Of a stretch of 64,000 bases of DNA, positions 1-11,065 are shown piece by piece. Location of the stretch: positions 2,895,332 through 2,959,331 of the forward strand of contig NC_057012.1 in the NCBI RefSeq assembly GCF_000002595.2, in the 5' to 3' direction. Within the stretch, counting starts at the first letter, position 1. Each line of letters opens with the position of its first letter. The position numbers and the translations under genes are program-made. Source of the stretch: Chlamydomonas reinhardtii. Lineage: Eukaryota > Chlorophyta > Chlorophyceae > Chlamydomonadales > Chlamydomonadaceae. Below the pieces are notes generated by a model. The model ran no database searches. It had not been told where the DNA came from and was given only the letters and a program-made list of their open reading frames with translations.

Positions 1-358
1 CACCGACTGCATCGACCCCAGCAACAAGTGCTGCGCCCAGCGCCTGTCCAAGGTGGAGTGGTGGAGCAAGGACGCGTGCCGCAGCAGCGTCAAGGCGGTG
101 TACCTAGATGGCGTCAAGGTGGACCAGCAGTGGGCGCCGAAGGGCACGTTCAAGATCCCCGCGCTCAACATGGCCGCGGCGTCCGTGCCTTCGGCAGGTC
201 GCGAGGTGTGCATTGAGCTCAATGCCAAGAGCACCTGCCCCACGCTGCAGTCGTTCTGCGCGCGCAGCGCCCAGGGCCGCTGCTACTACGCCATGTTCTC
301 AGAGGACAAGACGTGCTGCCCGCTGGACACGTTCGTGGCAGTTAGCGGGCGCCGGTAA
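1..358 (+). CDS. Pherophorin, C-terminal fragment (5' end outside window)
   Basis: Reading frame 2 is open from the left edge to a TAA at 356-358 and encodes 118 residues of a pherophorin C-terminal globular domain, the non-proline part of these secreted hydroxyproline-rich wall/matrix glycoproteins. The sequence begins [11 protein letters not shown] and keeps the paired cysteines of the family ([30 protein letters not shown]). It is almost identical to the ends of the two complete pherophorin genes at 6911-8641 and 11602-13323, but lies on the opposite strand. An ATG-like start near position 53 is only a GTG inside the domain; the true start is beyond the window. Similarity to the other copies stops at the stop codon, so the 3' flank is its own. 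Family call is certain; completeness cannot be judged. Confidence 0.93.
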   Translation, partial: TDCIDPSNKCCAQRLSKVEWWSKDACRSSVKAVYLDGVKVDQQWAPKGTFKIPALNMAAASVPSAGREVCIELNAKSTCPTLQSFCARSAQGRCYYAMFSEDKTCCPLDTFVAVSGRR

Positions 359-2209
359 CGATGCTGATGTGGCTATCTGGACTGATGAACATTGAACTCA
401 ATTGAGGAACACTACTTATAGTGCCGTAGAGAGACTGTGATACGGGCTCATTGCCGCCACCGCAAGAGTAGTGGTAGAGGGCGCACAGGGGTACATGCAC
501 TGGAGGCAGAAGCAATCTAGGTGTAGGCGTAATGCTGGTTGTATGCAGTGTGCGGCGGGTTCCATTTGCCCTTGACAACCTGACAGTCTTGTGCGCAGCA
601 CTAGCTGATGTTCGCCAAGCCGCATGATTGACATGAACCTAATCTAGCTACATTAATTCTTAGGACATGACCAACGTTCGTTAGTGGGTGTTGTGCGTTA
701 GCACCTAATAGTAGCCGACATGCGTGCGGCTAGTTCTGTATGAGCTGGTGCAGTTGAATGAGTGGGCCGATGGCCCGGTCGTGTCCATACACACAAACTT
801 GAAGCAAATGACTCAAGGACCTCGAATGTAAATAGGTGCGAGAATGTGCCTTTGAATCCCGGCCCAATCAACAAGGCCACCCACTACGGTGTCGGGGGAG
901 CGCAGTTCTCTGCATTGCACTAGCCAGAGCCAAGACAAGGAGTTAGCGAGGGCTGGAACCGAAGAATGCACCACTTGCGCCCAAATCATTGATTACAAGA
1001 GGGCCCTGGCGTCACAGGCTCGCAGCTAGCAGAAGCCACACACACACGTGCTGTGTGCGCCGTGCTCACGCCTACTGCCCCCACGTCGGCCGCTGCACTG
1101 CATGTGGGGTGGGCGTAGCAAGCCCAGTCGCGTGTATGTGCTTATGACCCATGGTACCGTATGTAGTTACCTCAGCAAGTCTCAGCACATCCATGAATGC
1201 CGCTAGCTTAAGCCAAGCCCCCTGCCTGCTGGGGAACGAACAACATCCGTGCGTGTGTCGACCACTCAAGCCCATCTGCCACCATTGCGTGTGCGTGCGT
1301 CACACGGCCAAAGTGTTGCAGGCCAGCACCTTCATATTTACTTGAGGCTATGTACAGGCGCCTAAAACCCCAACCGGCGTGGCCCGACACCTTCACTTCC
1401 GGCTGTCATTAAGTCATTCTTCAGGTGGGCAGCTTTCTGTGCATGTGATCGCAATGAAGCAACTCGAGTTCAGTTTTCCTTGCTCACGTCTGAGGGCACG
1501 TGCACCAGCCTCCATTGCCACTTACGTGATTATAAGCCGTAATGCGATCATGCGAGCGCAATGTTTAGGTTGCCCTATGCTCCGGACGCCTGAATCACGT
1601 ATACGGTATGTGACCTCATGCCCATAGTTGCCCATCATCAGCCCATGACATACGTTACCAGACCAAAGGCCCTATTACCTCTCACCCGTGACGTGACTAT
1701 GTTTCTTATGGGAGGCATGGAGTTACCGGCCACCATATTGTGACTGGTGGTGGGAAGGACATGCGGTAATGCAAAAAGGGCGAATAATGCCACGTGAGCG
1801 CCGCGCGCCGGCTAACTAGGATGAACTCATGCACCCCCCAATCATGTCAGAAGTTCATAAATCGGCAGATATGCACGGTACCCGCACATCCAAGCAAATT
1901 ACGGTAGCCGGAAATGAACAGGATCTAAATTGTACATCAGGCATGTGGTAGAATCTTTTCATCCTACTTCTCATCCTACTTCTTCGATGAATTAGGTGGG
2001 TTAGTGCGTCCAGATGGAGATTGGTGGTGATAAAGATGTGCAGCGGTTCAGGGGGGAAAGGTCCCCCAGGAACACCCCTGTCCGTGCATGCGTTCATTTG
2101 CACCAAACTCAATACTGGCGCAACTGTGAGTGCCACACGTCAGTACACACACGAAAACAATGCGGCTTATGCGGTATGCACAGGGAGGCCAGGCCAAGCC
2201 AGGCCAGGC
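359..2209. other. Convergent 3' flanks, no gene seen
   Basis: This 1.85 kb holds the 3' flank of the left-edge pherophorin (+) and of the secreted Cys-rich gene (-). Base composition is lower in GC than the genes, and the open frames are short with no recognisable domain, so I see no gene here. Confidence 0.6.
827..831 (+). terminator. TGTAA poly(A) signal, left-edge pherophorin
   Basis: TGTAA is the usual Chlamydomonas nuclear polyadenylation signal. This is a match on the sense strand after the pherophorin stop codon, and would give a 3' UTR of about 480 nt, normal for this group. The assignment is by position only. Confidence 0.4.
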
Positions 2210-5200
2210 TTACGGTGAGCACGTGAACTGCCAGCACAGGAAGCCCACACCCGTGTACCCGGCCTTGCACTGCGAGTAACAGAACGTGCCCGACTTGTCC
2301 TCGCCGGAGGCACAGCCCAAGGCGAAGCCAGCCCCGTTGCCGTACGATTGCTTCTGGCAGCTCACGCCGATGTCAGTCATGCCGCTGGGGCAGTTGGGCG
2401 AGCAGGTGCAGCAGCCGAAAGCGGAGTAGCCAGAGCGGCACTTGGGCTGTGCGTGGGGAGAGACGGGGAGAGGCACAGAGGGGAGGAAGGGATCAGGACA
2501 CGGAGGTAGGGAGAGGCATGAGTGTGTGCATGCGTCCGCATCCCTAGGGAAGTAGCCTGCCGACCTGTGGAATACCCTTTCCCAAACCAGGTTCTAAAAC
2601 GTACCCGCCCTTCCGCCCAACCGCCCGCCCACCTGGCCACCCCCGCCCCTGGCCGCCCACCCATCCACACAAGTCCCCCATCGCGCATGGACTCACGTAG
2701 TAGATCTCGCCGTTCTTCTCGCAGCCGCCCGGGTTGGTCTTCTCACAGCGCCTCTTGGCGGCGTCAAGGCTGAGCCCGTCCCCGAACTTCCAGGGATAAC
2801 CTCCGCCACGACCGTACGCAGCCGGCTTGAGGCAGTGGGCGCCGGTGATTGTGTAGCCGGAGGGGCAGTACTGCCAGCACACAGGCCCCACCAAGTAGTA
2901 GCCGGCGCGGCAGGTGGGGTAGCACAGCAGGCCGTTGGGGTCCTTGACAGTGCCGGTGGGGCACGTGTCCACACCATGGCCTGAGCCGCGGTTGTACACG
3001 CCCACGCAATAGGCCTTGCCGTTGATGACCAGCGTGACGCGGAAGTCCGACTCCTTGTGCTTCTTGGTCAGCAGGATGGACACCTTGCCGCCGGCGGAGG
3101 GGATGTCGAACTGACTGGCGATGTCATCCGCAATGCTGAAGCTGCCGTCAACCTCAATGCGCACCGCCGCACCAATCGCGTCCACCTGCACCGCCAGGCT
3201 GACGCTGCCCTCGAACGTGACGATGTTGGTGAGCAGGTCGCTAAGCCCGGGCGCGTCCTGCAGTAGCCCGGAGATGTCGTTGTTGGCTGACGCGTACAGA
3301 ACGTACTGGAAAAAGAAGTCCGACTTTGATTTGTACCGGAACTGGATGTTCTGGCCCAAATCCAGCATGCCGGAGAAATCCAGCTCGATGACGTCAGCGA
3401 TGGTGAGCGTGGGGCCCCGCGCATTGGCAGTGATAATGACTTCCTTGGAGCCGCCGACTGTGGAGATGCCCAGATTGGCCTCGGCCTCCAGGGCGATGCT
3501 GGCGAGCGTGGGGCCGCCCTCCTCCGCTGACAGGTCCAGGCCCCACGTTACGCCGCCGCCCAGAAGCACGTTGACGGGGCGCGTCACGTCCGTCAGCGTG
3601 CCGGGCTCATGGCGCCTGGCGGTGGGCAGGAGGGAGCGGGGGCAGGCAAGCGAGGGATGTGGCGTGGCGTGTGTGAGATGGGAAGAGGCGGGGGGCACGA
3701 GCACAACATGTGAATGAACAACTTGATCAACGTGTGGAAGGAAGCAGCACGTGGCCTCCATCCCCAACATTAACAGTTTCCGCACAGCGCCTCACGCCCC
3801 CTCACGTCCCCTCATGTCCCCTCACAGCCCCCTTACACTTGCCCTCACAGCCCCATGTTTCGCCTTACTTGCAGCCCCTCACAGCCCTCCCTCCCTCCCA
3901 AGCGCATGCACCCGCAGCGCGGGGAACTCCTTGTTCACTCACTTGCTCCAGTCGTAGCTCCAGGCGTTGTGCACCACCAGATCCATGAAGCTGGTGTTGA
4001 AGTTGGAGCCGTAGCTGAAGCCCGCACGCAGCAGCGAAAATGTGAGCTGGCCCACCTCGGTGTTGATAGGCGGGGTGCTGAAGCCCTGTAGGGGGGAAGG
4101 CAAGTAAGGGCACGTTCGTGGGAAAGGAGCGATGCGGCAGGGTTGTGTACGTGCTAGCAAGGGGGTTGAAAAGAGATTCCGTTTAGAGAGGACCTCTCCT
4201 GGTGCGTGTGAGACACGCAAAGTGCAAAATGAAGACACCGGCACACCCCTGCCCGCACTGCTTGCACCACTCACGTCGAAGCCCATGATGTAAGTGTTCT
4301 CGCAGGGGTTGATGGCGGCGCACACGGACAGCCCACTCAGCGCCTCAAGCCATGACTTCTGCTGGTCGGTGTCAGCCGAGGAGGTGGAGCTGGACTCCGG
4401 CAGTTGCAGGTCGTTCAGGAAGGCGGTGGTGACCACGCCCAGCACGTACTGCGAGGCGGCCTGCACGTTGCTGTCGATGTTGGCACAGGCGGCGTCCAGG
4501 CCGTCCACACCGCTCTCGTACTCGCCGATCTCAGCACCCGTGAAGACGGGCAGGCGGGCGTTTTGGGCCATGGCGTAGCCGGCAAGCAAGGACAGCTTTA
4601 GGTTGTCGAAGAGCCCGCCCGCGGAGCTGCCGTCAGAGCCCATCGCGGGCAGCTCCTGAAGAGCCGACATGAAGGTGCCGATGATGGGCGGGTTGGGGAT
4701 GGCGCTGAGGAAGTCTTGCACGCCGGTCAGGCACGCCAGGCTGCCTCCGAGAGCGGTGGCAGTGGTGGAGGTGAGGTGCGCGGGTGGAGAAGGGGAGGGG
4801 GGCTTGGGCGAAGGCGGCGTGGGCGAGGGGGGTCGGGGCGAGGGGGACTGCGGTCTGGGAGGTCGTGGAGAGCGGACAGGGCACGGGCTGGCTGGCGGGC
4901 TGGGCGACATTTCCGAGGTGGCCTGCAAGGCCCGCCCTCTCAGCGCAACATCAAGAGCAGAGTCTTCGCCGTGCCGCTGCTGAGGAGGCAGGGTGCGAGC
5001 CCGCAAGCCTGCGGGCGGTGTACAGTTGGATGTTGGCGGTGTGCACATTCCACCTGGCATATGCGCAGCCATGCCCTGAGAATTGCCCGCGGTGTCGCGC
5101 TACGACATAGCGTACGGCGCGAAACATAGTGGCATTGGGCGCACTTAATGCTGTCAGCATGGCGGTTGCGGCTCACCTGGTACGCTGAGGCTGAGCACCA

Positions 5201-5255
5201 GCACGGCACACCACAAGGCCCGCCACTGCTTGCTCGACCGCGTGTCGTCGCTCAT
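2210..5255 (-). CDS. Secreted protein with Pro-rich linker and Cys-rich C-terminal modules, 703 aa
   Basis: Five exons on the minus strand close in phase: 5255-5177, 5008-4275, 4085-3943, 3615-2697, 2446-2210. The start gives a signal peptide (MSDDTRSSKQ then a hydrophobic ALWCAVLVLSLSV core), so the product should enter the secretory route. Residues about 61-102 are an SPxPPSP hydroxyproline-type linker like those of algal wall proteins. A region of unknown fold follows (about 105-500), with acidic and aliphatic stretches and no membrane span. The last ~200 residues are Cys-rich repeats of the form CxxxCxxGYxxxGxxCW, for example CYPTCRAGYYLVGPVCW and CYSQCKAGYTGVGFLCW, split over exons 4 and 5. 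I do not recognise a named family; an extracellular matrix or cell-wall role is inferred from the layout and the pherophorin neighbours. Confidence 0.85.
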
Positions 5256-5513
5256 TGTGACACGCTGCGCGCAACGGCGGGCGAGTGCGGCTACAACGTT
5301 TGAAAGCCTTACTGTAATACTTGCGCATCCGACCGAGGGTTCAGGGGCCAACAGGAGCGTGCCATTGTGGCGGAACAGCCGGCACCTCAGCTTACCTGTT
5401 AAATGTTAAGAATGCAAGATAACTTAAAGCAAATATCAGGCGCAGCAGAGGAAGCAGCGGTGGGTCGCGCCTTTGAATACATAGTCTGTACAGTCGTTCA
5501 AATTACTACAGCA

Positions 5514-5519
5514 TTTATA
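5514..5519 (-). promoter_or_regulatory. Possible TATA box for the secreted Cys-rich gene
   Basis: On the minus strand this reads TATAAA in the context CATATAAATGC, about 260 bp upstream of the start codon at 5255. Position and motif are compatible with a core promoter, but the region is AT-richer than its surroundings, so a chance match is possible. Confidence 0.25.
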
Positions 5520-6271
5520 TGTATGCATGTTATGAAGCTTTGTGCATTCGACGGGTGCATGCTGGCGCACTCGAATGCACGCCGCGAGTAGAGTGCCCAC
5601 CCGACGAGCGGCCCGACGAGCGGCACGCCCGGTATCAGCGCTTGGCCCGCCATGGCCACTTCCATTATATCGAATGCATGTGTTCCATGGTGGACGGCCT
5701 GCGGACGGCATGGGGTCCGCTGTCGCGAGAGACCTCGGTCTGCGGGCTTCGCTCTGCAGGCATGATAACCGGATGATTTGACAGCAGTCATATCGCACTG
5801 CAAGTTTCAAGAGTGGGCATATGGTTTGGGAAGTCAACTGCAGCACGAACCCAGCGAGAGGTCCAGGAGTAGGGGTGGTCAACTCGCCCCGTGTAGCCAG
5901 AAACGGTCGGCAACCGCCCCCCATTCCCAGTTGCGACCAGGCCCCGGCTCAATTTCTTTGTATTGTATGAACCTATAGGGGTAACGAGCAGCACTGTCCT
6001 GGCGCGCCGGGCGACTAGCTTACTGGCCATCGACGTAACTTGATGCAGTGCCCGGCAGGGGTGCACCAGGTGCCCGTCTAGAATCTGTCAGTAGCCTTTT
6101 GTTAGGTCGCTGACTGATGCGGACTGGCAGAAGTTGTGTCCGCAGCCTGGGATTTTCCTGACGCTAGAGCGACGGAAGAGCTGGACAGAGAAAGCGTTGC
6201 AATGGATACCGTATCCCACTCCCGGCTCGGCAAGCGCGCGCACGGCAAACCCTTTGTGTTCTATGAGCCTG

Positions 6272-6276
6272 TTACA
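6272..6276 (-). terminator. Possible TGTAA poly(A) signal, pherophorin copy A
   Basis: Minus-strand TGTAA lies about 640 nt downstream of the stop codon at 6911. It is the first such motif I find in the 3' flank, and it is duplicated in copy B at 11061-11065. The implied 3' UTR is long but within the range seen in this group. Confidence 0.3.
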
Positions 6277-6910
6277 TGTATGCTTTCACTACCGTAATGC
6301 ATTGCGGACTGTTTACGTAGGCTTCATGTGCAGTCAGCCGCAAAGACGGCATCATCATTTGAATATATGATGCCGCACAACCATGCATATCGTGCCAGTG
6401 TCATGCGCCCTCGCTTACTCAACCTTGCCTGCATTCAAGTGACTGCTTGTAGCTAATGAGACCTCTGCCCACTCGTGGGACAGCGGCCCGTTAAGTTTCT
6501 TGGAATACGTTATTGGCGGTGCAATCAACACGCCAATGGCTATGCTAGCAGTCATCACCGCTATGTCAACCACTTGGGAGTCGTAGGAAAAGCTAGCCTG
6601 TCCTCCTTTGGATAGTGTCAGCACACCAAACTACCAATACGCCCCTGCCTTACCATTCAGTAACACGCTCTGCCTAGCACGCAATCAGTGACACAGGAGC
6701 AGAGCAATCATGCGGCCGACCTAATAACTAACTACCGTATCTACCTCTGGCCTACCTGCTGTCTGCTTACGGGTCCGGGCATCGGCTGCACCCTACGGGA
6801 CCTCGCCAACCTGCCTTGAACCCTGTCCCATCACACATCTACCTCTGGCCTACCTATGCCTAGACGACTAAGTACAGCACATGACGACACGAGCTTCCTG
6901 GGCTACGGTA

Positions 6911-8641
6911 TTACCGGCGCCCGCTGACTGCCACGAACGTGTCCAGCGGGCAGCACGTCTTGTCCTCTGAGAACATGGCGTAGTAGCAGCGGCCCTGGGC
7001 GCTGCGCGCGCAGAACGACTGCAGCGTGGGGCAGGCGCTCTTGGCATTGAGCTCAATGCACACCTCGCGACCTGCCGAAGGCACGGACGCCGCGGCCATG
7101 TTGAGCGCGGGGATCTTGAACGTGCCCTTCGGCGCCCACTGCTGGTCCACCTTGACGCCATCTAGGTACACCGCCTTGACGCTGCTGCGGCACGCGTCCT
7201 TGCTCCACCACTCCACCTTGGACAGGCGCTGGGCGCAGCACTTGTTGCTGGGGTCGATGCAGTCGGTGGTGTAGAGCGTGAGGCAGTACATCTTGTTGGG
7301 GCCCGACGCCGCCTTCTTCACCACGGGCGTGGGGTCAAAGGTGAAGGGCACGTTGCCGACGGTGCGGTTGCACTCGCAGAAGGGGAAGCTGACGGGCACG
7401 GGCGGCGGCGGGCGGCGGATGGCGGGGGTGAGAGGGTTCATGGGCGGCTCAGGGCTGGGGGGCAGGGGCGGCTCGGGCGAGGGCGGCGCGGGGCTGGGAG
7501 GCGCAGGCGAGGGCGGGCGGGGAGACGGAGGAGGCGGAGAGGGAGGCCGGGGCGAGGGAGGCGCAGGCGAAGGCGGGCGAGGAGACGGAGGAGGCGGAGA
7601 GGGAGGAGGAGGGCTAGGAGGAGGAGGCGAGGGAGGAGGCGGGCTCGGGGGAGGGGGCGACGGAGGAGGAGGGCTGGGAGGCTTGGGGGAAGGAGGCTGG
7701 GGGCTGGGAGGGCGCGGGCTGGGGGGCGCCGGGCTGGGCGGCTTGGGCGAAGGAGGCGCAGGAGAAGGAGGGCGTGGCGAAGGAGGAGGAGGTGAGGGAG
7801 GAGGTGGCGAGGGAGGAGGAGGAGAGGGAGGAGGAGGGCTAGGAGGAGGAGGCGAGGGAGGGGGAGGAGACGGGGGAGGAGGCGACGGAGGAGGGGGGCT
7901 GGGAGGGCGAGGGGAAGGAGGCTGGGGGCTGGGGGGCTTGGGAGACGGGGGCGCTGGGGAAGGAGGGCGAGGAGAGGGAGGGGGAGGAGAGGGAGGAGGG
8001 GGAGACGGCGGGGGCGGGCTGGGAGGAGGGGGAGAAGGAGGAGGCGGAGGAGGGGGGCTGGGAGGAGGGGGAGGCGGGGGGTTGGGCGGCTGGGGCGAGG
8101 GCGGCGGGGGCATGAAGCCCAGCATCTGCACAGGACAGCAGTTGCAGGTGCCGCTCTGCACCAGCGCAGTCTGGCAGAAGCCGTTGCCCACGGTACAGAG
8201 GGTGTCCATGGTGGAGCAGGCGCCGCCCAGCTTCATGCACACCACGGCGCCCTCGGCGGTGGCGAGTGTGAGGTTGAGGCCGGTCAGCTTCATGACGGCT
8301 TTGTTGGAGTTAGAGGGGCCGTACGGGTCAAACGTGGGCGCCAGCGCGGGGCGACCGTTGACCGTCACGCCCGTCACCGCAAACTTGCACTGAGCGTTAA
8401 TGTCCAGCTCAATCTTGTACAGGTCGATCTTCTTGTCACAGCAGGGCGATCCGGGCTTAGCGCATGGCACCACGCGCGTGGTCATGCACACGCGGTTGCC
8501 GGCGACGGTGTAGGGCATGTCCAGCCGGAATCGCGACTGCTGCGGGTCACGCGTGCAGCTGTAGGGCGGGAAGGTCTGGCCGAGCGCGGAGCAGGCGAGG
8601 CCTGCCGCCAGCACTAGCGCCAGCAATGCTGACGCTCTCAT
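6911..8641 (-). CDS. Pherophorin, copy A, 576 aa
   Basis: The coding region is one uninterrupted exon. The start at 8641 was chosen because it opens a signal peptide ([21 protein letters not shown]) and lies just after an intron acceptor; the open frame upstream of it is intron and UTR. An N-terminal pherophorin domain follows (about residues 22-175, with conserved Cys pairs such as SPCCDKK and CNCCPVQM). Next is a long (SPPPP)n core with [14 protein letters not shown] and SPKPPSP variants (about 180-425), expected to be hydroxylated and arabinosylated. The C-terminal pherophorin domain has about 10 cysteines. Such proteins are structural glycoproteins of the wall and matrix. It differs from copy B by only a few residues, including a three-residue segment (CSA) in the signal peptide. 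The PHC gene number cannot be told from the sequence alone. Confidence 0.95.
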   Translation of the reverse strand: MRASALLALVLAAGLACSALGQTFPPYSCTRDPQQSRFRLDMPYTVAGNRVCMTTRVVPCAKPGSPCCDKKIDLYKIELDINAQCKFAVTGVTVNGRPALAPTFDPYGPSNSNKAVMKLTGLNLTLATAEGAVVCMKLGGACSTMDTLCTVGNGFCQTALVQSGTCNCCPVQMLGFMPPPPSPQPPNPPPPPPPSPPPPPPPSPPPPSPPPPSPPPPSPPPPSPRPPSPAPPSPKPPSPQPPSPRPPSPPPPSPPPPSPPPPSPPPPSPPPPSPPPPSPPPPSPPPPSPRPPSPAPPSPKPPSPAPPSPRPPSPQPPSPKPPSPPPPSPPPPSPPPPSPPPPSPPPPSPPPPSPRPPSPAPPSPRPPSPPPPSPRPPSPAPPSPAPPSPEPPLPPSPEPPMNPLTPAIRRPPPPVPVSFPFCECNRTVGNVPFTFDPTPVVKKAASGPNKMYCLTLYTTDCIDPSNKCCAQRLSKVEWWSKDACRSSVKAVYLDGVKVDQQWAPKGTFKIPALNMAAASVPSAGREVCIELNAKSACPTLQSFCARSAQGRCYYAMFSEDKTCCPLDTFVAVSGRR

Positions 8642-8659
8642 GTTTGCGAGTGGAAGCAA

Positions 8660-8971
8660 CTGCAGGCAGAAGGAGTGACAGAAGGGAAGGGAGGAGCGGC
8701 GGTTAGCGCAATGGAAGGCCCGCGGACTGCACACGATGGTGAGGAAAACGGCGAGCTCGTGAGCTACCCCCTTCAGAGACTCGGACCCAAGCGCCTTACG
8801 CTCGCAGCAGGTACTCTACATTACATTCTCATACGGTCACATAGGTGCCGCGACGGCGTTGCTCGCGGTTGCTTTCGGGTGAGTCGGACGCAACCGCATT
8901 CGCTGATGGCAAGGGCCCGTTGCACATCCTGGCTCGCCGAGCCCCAGCAACCCCTCAGCAGCTCTTCTTAC
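8660..8971 (-). other. 5' UTR intron of pherophorin copy A
   Basis: A donor AAG|GTAAGA (exon ends at 8972) and an acceptor CTGCCTGCAG|TTGC (exon resumes at 8659) frame a 312 bp intron ending 18 bases before the start codon. The same intron, with the same length, is found in copy B at 13342-13653. Confidence 0.7.
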
Positions 8972-9138
8972 CTTGCACTAGTGTCCAGAGCTCCGATGGC
9001 TACTAAATTCAGGTAGTCCTGGAAGGCGAGGTAGAAATGCTCGGTGTGGGGGCAAGTGCGTCTAGGTCCTGGCTTGCGCTATGTGGTGAAGCGCTATGAG
9101 CCTTGCTCGATGCTGTGCCTGGAGCGGGCCGGCCCTTG

Positions 9139-9148
9139 GTATTTATTG
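9139..9148 (-). promoter_or_regulatory. TATA-like element upstream of pherophorin copy A
   Basis: Minus-strand CAATAAATAC lies about 170 bp upstream of the 5' UTR intron donor and stands out in GC-rich sequence. It is conserved in copy B at 13821-13830. TATA function is inferred from motif and place only. Confidence 0.35.
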
Positions 9149-9256
9149 CGGGCAGGAGTCGGACCAGTAGTGGCCCCCGTACGGCTAACCGACGAAAAGG
9201 CTGGCGCGAGGCAGGGGGAACGCGAATGGGAGGGCGTAACTCACGCCAACGCTACA

Positions 9257-10864
9257 TATCCATGCTAGAGTATTATGCACACAACCAGTTTGACTGCATT
9301 GTGCGGCTGTGCCCGCTGGTCGCGGCTATGATAACTTCGAGGAGGCTACTACACTGTCTGCAGCATAATGATATGTAGCTGCATAGGCAAATCGTGCGCC
9401 TGCGGTCGCTTGCCTGCCGAAGCGGGGACGCCGGGCATTCGCAGTTGTAATGACCTTTCGATAGAAGCAGAAACCGCGCCTGCTAAAAGCATGTACAGTA
9501 CATGTCCAGGAACGCATTGCTTGCTGCGCCGCACTGCACCTTTGCCTGAAGGGCCTTCCGTGGCGGGGAAATTTGGAAAGTCGTTGGTCCTTGGCCTCGA
9601 TCTCAGCGGTGGGTCTATCCCTGCCCCCGTGACTCGGTACCGACACACGGCCGCTGCAGCTTACTTCCCTAGGCGGTGGACACAGTGGTGCGGGCTGCTG
9701 GGGTGGGCAGCACCGTCACAGGGAGGTTTAGGAGGTTTAGCTTACCGCATATTCGGCATGAAAGAGCTGGTCACGGCACGAAATCTGCAAACCGTTGTGC
9801 GCGCGTCCAGGATATTTACTCGCAGTTAAAACCGGGTCCGGGTGAATACGGGGCCAGCTTTCAATACCCGCACCCCTGGCCATGGGCAAGGGTCAGGCCA
9901 CCGGTTTCGGCACGCGCAACCTCGCCTCCTGTATTGCCAGGACAACGTTGCTGCGCGGGGACCCGCGCCGAATGGCGCACCCCACCACAGCCTACCCAGC
10001 CGCCCCCGTCCCCGCAGCCGCCCCCGCCACTGGCCCAGCCGCGCCGCCCACCCACCCAGCCCCCGGCCCCTACCCCGCCCACGCCCACNNNNNNNNNNNN
10101 NNNNNNNNNNNNNNNNNNNNNNNNNNNNNNNNNNNNNNNNNNNNNNNNNNNNNNNNNNNNNNNNNNNNNNNNNNNNNNNNNNNNNNNNCAGCGTTTGTGT
10201 TTCCAGAGTCGGGCTTCCTGGTGTCGCACGGCATGCATCGCACGCGCCCATGCCAACCGCAGTGCGACCGGGATGAGCCATGCAGCGATCGCGCTGTCGT
10301 TACTTCCTCGGCCGCCCGGCGCACTTGCTCATTTAACCGCATCCATCACTTCGCCATACTTAGTGTTCTTCGTTTATCCACCCAACGCAGCGCACAGCCA
10401 CAGCCCGCTGCCCGACTCGCGCACCATGTCCTCGCGGTTGTTTTGGGGGTCACGTTGCTTGCCTCGCGCCTAGCGCCATAGCTTTTACGCGGCAGTGCAT
10501 CACGCCTCCTGTCCCTCCCTCCCTCCCATACATGTCGTGCTGGGCACCGGTGGCGCTGGTGTTCTCCAGGTTGGTTTCGGGCGCATCCTTTCTGGTAGTC
10601 CCAAGCAACGCCCGGCCGCCGTCGTCCAGCCCAGCCATCCCAATACAGCAGCCGCTTTCTGTCAGCCAGCCATGGGCGCGACCGTCCACAGCGTTTACCG
10701 TCGGTTACGAGGTAACATGTGAATTCGCAACTTGCGCTACTGACTGCCTACTCTCGTGCCACCTGCAAGCCCACTCCGCCGTCCGCTCTGGTCTACGTAC
10801 GCATGCGTTCCCACCACACTCGTCATTAACGTTGTACCGTGCATTGTACTGCACAAGGTCAGGG
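9257..10864. other. Spacer between the two pherophorin repeats, with assembly gap
   Basis: About 1.6 kb of sequence not shared by the two repeats. Around 9980-10088, just before the gap, the plus strand is C-rich and would read as Pro-rich peptide. The frame is not supported by a start or splice sites, so I do not call a gene. The missing sequence could hide one. Confidence 0.5.
10089..10188. other. Assembly gap (100 N)
   Basis: Exactly 100 unknown bases, the conventional placeholder for a gap of unknown size. It lies next to C-rich low-complexity sequence and between two near-identical repeats, both of which hinder assembly. Confidence 0.98.
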
Positions 10865-11060
10865 TCTGTCAGTACCCTTTGTCAGGTCGCTGACTGATGC
10901 GGACTGGCAGAAGTTGTGTCCACAGCCTGGGATTTTCCTGACGCTAGAGCGACGGAAGAGCTGGACAGAGAAAGCCTTGCAACGGATGCCATATCCCACT
11001 GATCCCACTCCCGGCTCGGCAAGCGCGCGCACGGCAAACCCTTTCTGTTCTATGAGCCTG

Positions 11061-11065
11061 TTACA
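11061..11065 (-). terminator. Possible TGTAA poly(A) signal, pherophorin copy B
   Basis: Minus-strand TGTAA at the position equivalent to 6272-6276 of copy A, about 540 nt after the stop codon. The assignment is positional. Confidence 0.3.

Larger units (their letters stand above)
5256..6910. other. Upstream region of secreted gene and 3' flank of pherophorin copy A
   Basis: About 1.65 kb without a supportable gene. The left part should hold the promoter of the secreted Cys-rich gene. From 6084 onward the sequence belongs to the duplicated pherophorin unit and is the 3' flank of that gene. Confidence 0.5.
6084..9256. repeat. Direct repeat copy A (pherophorin duplication unit)
   Basis: This ~3.17 kb block is repeated in the same orientation at 10865-13950. 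It carries a whole pherophorin gene with its 3' flank, 5' UTR intron and about 600 bp of promoter-side sequence. By eye the copies differ by scattered single bases and a few small indels. Similarity starts at the shared TCTGTCAGTA and ends after the shared CCAACGCTACA. Confidence 0.9.

Noticed and set aside
53-358. Separate small gene starting at 53
   Set aside because: The frame is open to the left edge and matches the inside of the pherophorin C-terminal domain; the apparent start is a GTG codon.
3121-3717. Plus-strand frame opposite the secreted Cys-rich gene
   Set aside because: Antisense shadow of exon 4 of the well-supported minus-strand gene.
7278-8393. 371-codon Gly-rich open frame on the plus strand (also at 11969-13084)
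   Set aside because: It is the antisense shadow of the pherophorin (SPPPP)n core; GC-rich repeats keep several frames open. No signal, domain or splice support.
9676-10473. 265-codon frame spanning the N gap
   Set aside because: It exists only because N is read as unknown residues; there is no evidence that the two sides share a frame.
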